Assembly (NCBI GenBank): GCA_021826835.1
Contig: JAKAYH010000113.1
Span: 305 to 7,129 of the forward strand
Direction: 5' to 3'
DNA from: Thermoplasmata archaeon
GTDB lineage: Archaea > Thermoplasmatota > Thermoplasmata > Thermoplasmatales > Thermoplasmataceae
DNA: 6,825 nucleotides
Positions 5,387 through 6,825 of the stretch are shown in pieces. Within the stretch, counting starts at the first letter, position 1; each line of letters begins with the position of its first letter. Below the pieces are notes generated by a model. That model saw only the letters and a program-made list of their open reading frames with translations, made no database searches and had not been told where the DNA came from. A program made the translations under genes and the position numbers.

Positions 5387-6570
5387 AATGTCTCATCTTT
5401 AGATTTTAATGATTTTTCTCTCTTTGAAAAGAATAAGTAGTAAAGGATGGGATCGAAAAGCGAAACTATTCCGGCAAAGGAAAACATGACTACATATGCC
5501 CCTATACTCATGAGGTAACCGCCAATGGTTGTGGATATTCCGTAGGGTAATCTTCTTGAAATCCCTGCTAGACTCCCTCCCCTGGCTCTCTCTGAAGAAT
5601 CAAAAATGGTCATCTGAAAGCTCTGCCTAATGGGAAGGGCCATCTGATATATACCTGTCCTGGCAATATAGAGAGCTCCAGCAAGGAATGGTGAAACAAA
5701 GGGGATAACCACGAAAAGGGCAGATCCAAGCGTCCTGAATACCGTGATGGCATTGACGCTTCCAAGGATTCTCTCAAAGAACGGGGAAAAGATAATACCA
5801 ATTCCAGAAACTATATAAGATATTGTAAATATATCTGATATTTCCGAAACCTGAATACCCCTTGCCTTAAAATATAGAGACATCAGGGGAGTGACTACGC
5901 CAAGACCAAGGCTTCCCATAAGGCCAGCAAAGCTCACCATGAGAATGTCACGACCCGATTTCATGGGAAGAATCTCCTTTTTCTCCTCTTTTTCAGGTTT
6001 CCTCCTCTCCTCCTTTATGTAAAACATGAAGATTATTGATACTGCTGTTAAAATGACGGCTATTAAAAAGAGATATGTAAAATACAGTTTGGTGACATTC
6101 TCAAGGAAAGTTGAGGTCCCTCCTCCGAGAACGGCACCTAAGATAGATATAATTGTTAGCTTTGAATATATTCCTGTGCGATTAATGGTAACGTTATCAG
6201 CGACAAGAGCGTTCATGACCGGTGCCACAGGGCCACCTCCCGCTCCTCCCCCAACAGCACTAAATGAGAGACCGAATATGGAAGTGGCGAATAGGATATA
6301 GAAGTTTGATGATGTCAGGAAAATTATGAATGCCACCGCTGGGAGACCTGACATAAGAATGAGGGAGAATTTCTTACTGTATAGATCTCCAAGGAATCCC
6401 GATACTAGGACGTATATCGAACTGAAAACCGTTGCCGCTAGGGAATAAATTCCAACATCAATATATGAAAAGTGATTATGGTAAAGAAATAGGGGAACAA
6501 GAAATGAGGTGTATCCTAGGTAGAAACTTCTTAATCCTCTGGACATGGCTATTATAGGTATAGCCTTCAT
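5383..6570 (-). CDS. Major facilitator superfamily transporter, substrate unknown
   Basis: A 395-residue integral membrane protein with about 12 hydrophobic helices in two halves, joined by a charged cytosolic loop at 186-208 (KEERRKPEKEEKKE). Motif A-like G-F-L-G-D-L-Y-S-K-K occupies 58-67 between TM2 and TM3, the usual gating loop of MFS secondary carriers. TM4 contains an unusual glycine cluster, A-V-G-G-G-A-G-G-G-P (105-114). The second half holds R-x-S-F-Q-M (315-320) and S-S-E-R-A-R-G-G (325-332) before TM11, a common MFS loop. Length and layout are normal for drug/metabolite carriers driven by a proton gradient. The substrate cannot be named; being next to a nucleobase salvage gene is weak evidence, as the two are convergent and not co-transcribed. 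The ATG at 6570 is supported by a box A at 6591-6600. Confidence 0.85.
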   Translation of the reverse strand: MKAIPIIAMSRGLRSFYLGYTSFLVPLFLYHNHFSYIDVGIYSLAATVFSSIYVLVSGFLGDLYSKKFSLILMSGLPAVAFIIFLTSSNFYILFATSIFGLSFSAVGGGAGGGPVAPVMNALVADNVTINRTGIYSKLTIISILGAVLGGGTSTFLENVTKLYFTYLFLIAVILTAVSIIFMFYIKEERRKPEKEEKKEILPMKSGRDILMVSFAGLMGSLGLGVVTPLMSLYFKARGIQVSEISDIFTISYIVSGIGIIFSPFFERILGSVNAITVFRTLGSALFVVIPFVSPFLAGALYIARTGIYQMALPIRQSFQMTIFDSSERARGGSLAGISRRLPYGISTTIGGYLMSIGAYVVMFSFAGIVSLFDPILYYLFFSKREKSLKSKDETL

Positions 6571-6590
6571 TTATTGTGCATTACATTGAG

Positions 6591-6600
6591 GTATTAAAAT
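6591..6600 (-). promoter_or_regulatory. Box A (TATA) for the MFS gene
   Basis: The minus strand reads ATTTTAATAC, centred about 25-26 bases before the ATG at 6570, consistent with a leaderless transcript. It lies back to back with the box A of the poly-Asp gene, about 50 bases away. Confidence 0.5.
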
Positions 6601-6640
6601 TAGTTTAACATTGAAATAACCTTCCTGAAAAAAAGATTAA

Positions 6641-6651
6641 AAATTATATAG
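6641..6651 (+). promoter_or_regulatory. Box A (TATA) for the poly-Asp microprotein gene
   Basis: AAATTATATAG follows an A-rich BRE-like stretch (GAAAAAAAGATTAA). Its centre is about 35 bases before the ATG at 6682, so transcription should start near 6668-6673. That leaves a short 5' leader which contains the ribosome-binding site. Confidence 0.55.
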
Positions 6652-6670
6652 CGGTCTGATCTGTCGCACT

Positions 6671-6676
6671 GAGGTG
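6671..6676 (+). promoter_or_regulatory. Shine-Dalgarno site of the poly-Asp gene
   Basis: GAGGTG is a perfect complement to the CACCTC of the archaeal 16S rRNA 3' end and lies five bases before the ATG. It is the only strong site in the window placed before a well-supported start. Confidence 0.6.
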
Positions 6677-6681
6677 TTGTT

Positions 6682-6756
6682 ATGGTATCACTGCCGAGAT
6701 TGGGAGAATACGACGACGATGATGATGACTATGACGATGATGACGACGACTCCTGA
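6682..6756 (+). CDS. 24-residue poly-aspartate microprotein, function unknown
   Basis: A very short gene: MVSLPRLGEY, six Asp, one Tyr, six Asp, a final Ser, then TGA. Twelve of 24 residues are Asp, so the peptide is extremely acidic. It has no membrane segment or Cys. A box A, a GAGGTG ribosome-binding site at ideal distance and an in-frame stop just upstream (6670-6672) all point to this ATG as a real translation start. GAC and GAT codons are mixed, so the repeat is not a pure trinucleotide slippage tract. I recognise no family. Possible roles, all inferred: binding Mg, Ca or other metals; mimicking DNA/RNA phosphate to block a nucleic-acid-binding protein; or a regulatory leader peptide for the gene starting at 6823. 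The 3' part of the gene forms one arm of a hairpin (6729-6738 with 6760-6769). An ATG overlapping the neighbourhood of the stop opens only a six-codon frame. Confidence 0.6.
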   Translation: MVSLPRLGEYDDDDDDYDDDDDDS

Positions 6757-6769
6757 ATGATCGTCATAG
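6729..6769 (+). other. Perfect 10-bp hairpin overlapping the end of the poly-Asp gene
   Basis: CTATGACGAT (6729-6738) and ATCGTCATAG (6760-6769) are exact reverse complements with a 21-base loop that contains the stop codon. The 5' arm lies within the Tyr/Asp codons, so a translating ribosome would keep it open. Confidence 0.5.
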
Positions 6770-6781
6770 GAAAATAATTAA

Positions 6782-6788
6782 TTTTTTT
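6782..6788 (+). terminator. T7 run ending the poly-Asp transcript
   Basis: Seven T follow the 6729-6769 hairpin by 12 bases and precede the next box A by only a few bases. Archaeal termination at T runs makes this the likely transcript end, giving an RNA of about 115-120 bases. Confidence 0.45.
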
Positions 6789-6792
6789 GTTC

Positions 6793-6800
6793 TTAATATT
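6793..6800 (+). promoter_or_regulatory. Box A for a gene starting at the right edge
   Basis: TTAATATT is centred 26-27 bases before the ATG that forms the last three bases of the window (6823-6825). No ribosome-binding site precedes that ATG. The spacing matches the leaderless promoters elsewhere in the window, so a plus-strand gene probably begins at 6823; nothing of its product is visible. Confidence 0.45.
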
Positions 6801-6825
6801 TGTTTACTGCAGATCCTGTTGAATG

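Noticed and set aside
6026..6301. 91-codon plus-strand frame inside the MFS gene
   Set aside because: Its Pro/Ala-rich stretch is the complement of the Gly-rich TM4 codons; antisense shadow.
6719..6756. C/D box guide RNA: ATGATGA strings (C box) followed by CTGA (D box)
   Set aside because: The C-box matches are a by-product of the GAY repeat, the C to D distance of about 35 bases is too short for a normal archaeal guide with two guide regions, and there is no flanking terminal stem.

Overview
The window reads as a piece of a Thermoplasmata-type archaeal chromosome, probably an acidophilic heterotroph of the Ferroplasma/Thermoplasma/Cuniculiplasma kind. Four things support this: a large secreted beta-helix protein ending in repeats of the F-T-E-x-G-L-P type that are common in Thermoplasmatales surface proteins; archaeal box A elements centred about 24-27 bases before start codons with almost no Shine-Dalgarno sequence (leaderless genes); a COG2236-type archaeal phosphoribosyltransferase; and AT-rich DNA with T-run gene ends. 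The lineage is inferred from protein style and promoter layout, not from a marker gene.

Layout from left to right. Bases 1-243 hold no secure gene. They carry a perfect 10-bp inverted repeat, a second small hairpin, a 12-bp palindrome and a possible minus-strand gene start running off the left edge. Next come a small zinc-ribbon protein (minus), a 1016-residue secreted NosD-like right-handed beta-helix surface protein with a C-terminal membrane anchor (minus), and a short-chain reductase of the 2,4-dienoyl-CoA reductase type (minus). The reductase is divergent, across a 131-bp gap, from a purine-type phosphoribosyltransferase (plus). That gene converges, with only 8 bp between stops, on a 12-TM MFS transporter (minus). 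The transporter is divergent from a very short plus-strand gene encoding a 24-residue peptide with 12 aspartates. A promoter and ATG for a further plus-strand gene sit at the right edge.

No common pathway links these genes. Each larger gene appears to have its own promoter, so they look like single-gene units: cell surface (beta-helix), fatty acyl-CoA metabolism (reductase), nucleobase salvage (phosphoribosyltransferase) and membrane transport (MFS).

The least ordinary parts are two. The first is the poly-Asp microprotein, the best-supported gene in the window with a strong ribosome-binding site, which is followed by a perfect 10-bp hairpin and a T7 run just before the next promoter. The second is the GATGGGA-N6-TCCCATC palindrome between the divergent reductase and phosphoribosyltransferase promoters. 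I see no CRISPR array, rRNA, tRNA or convincing mobile element.
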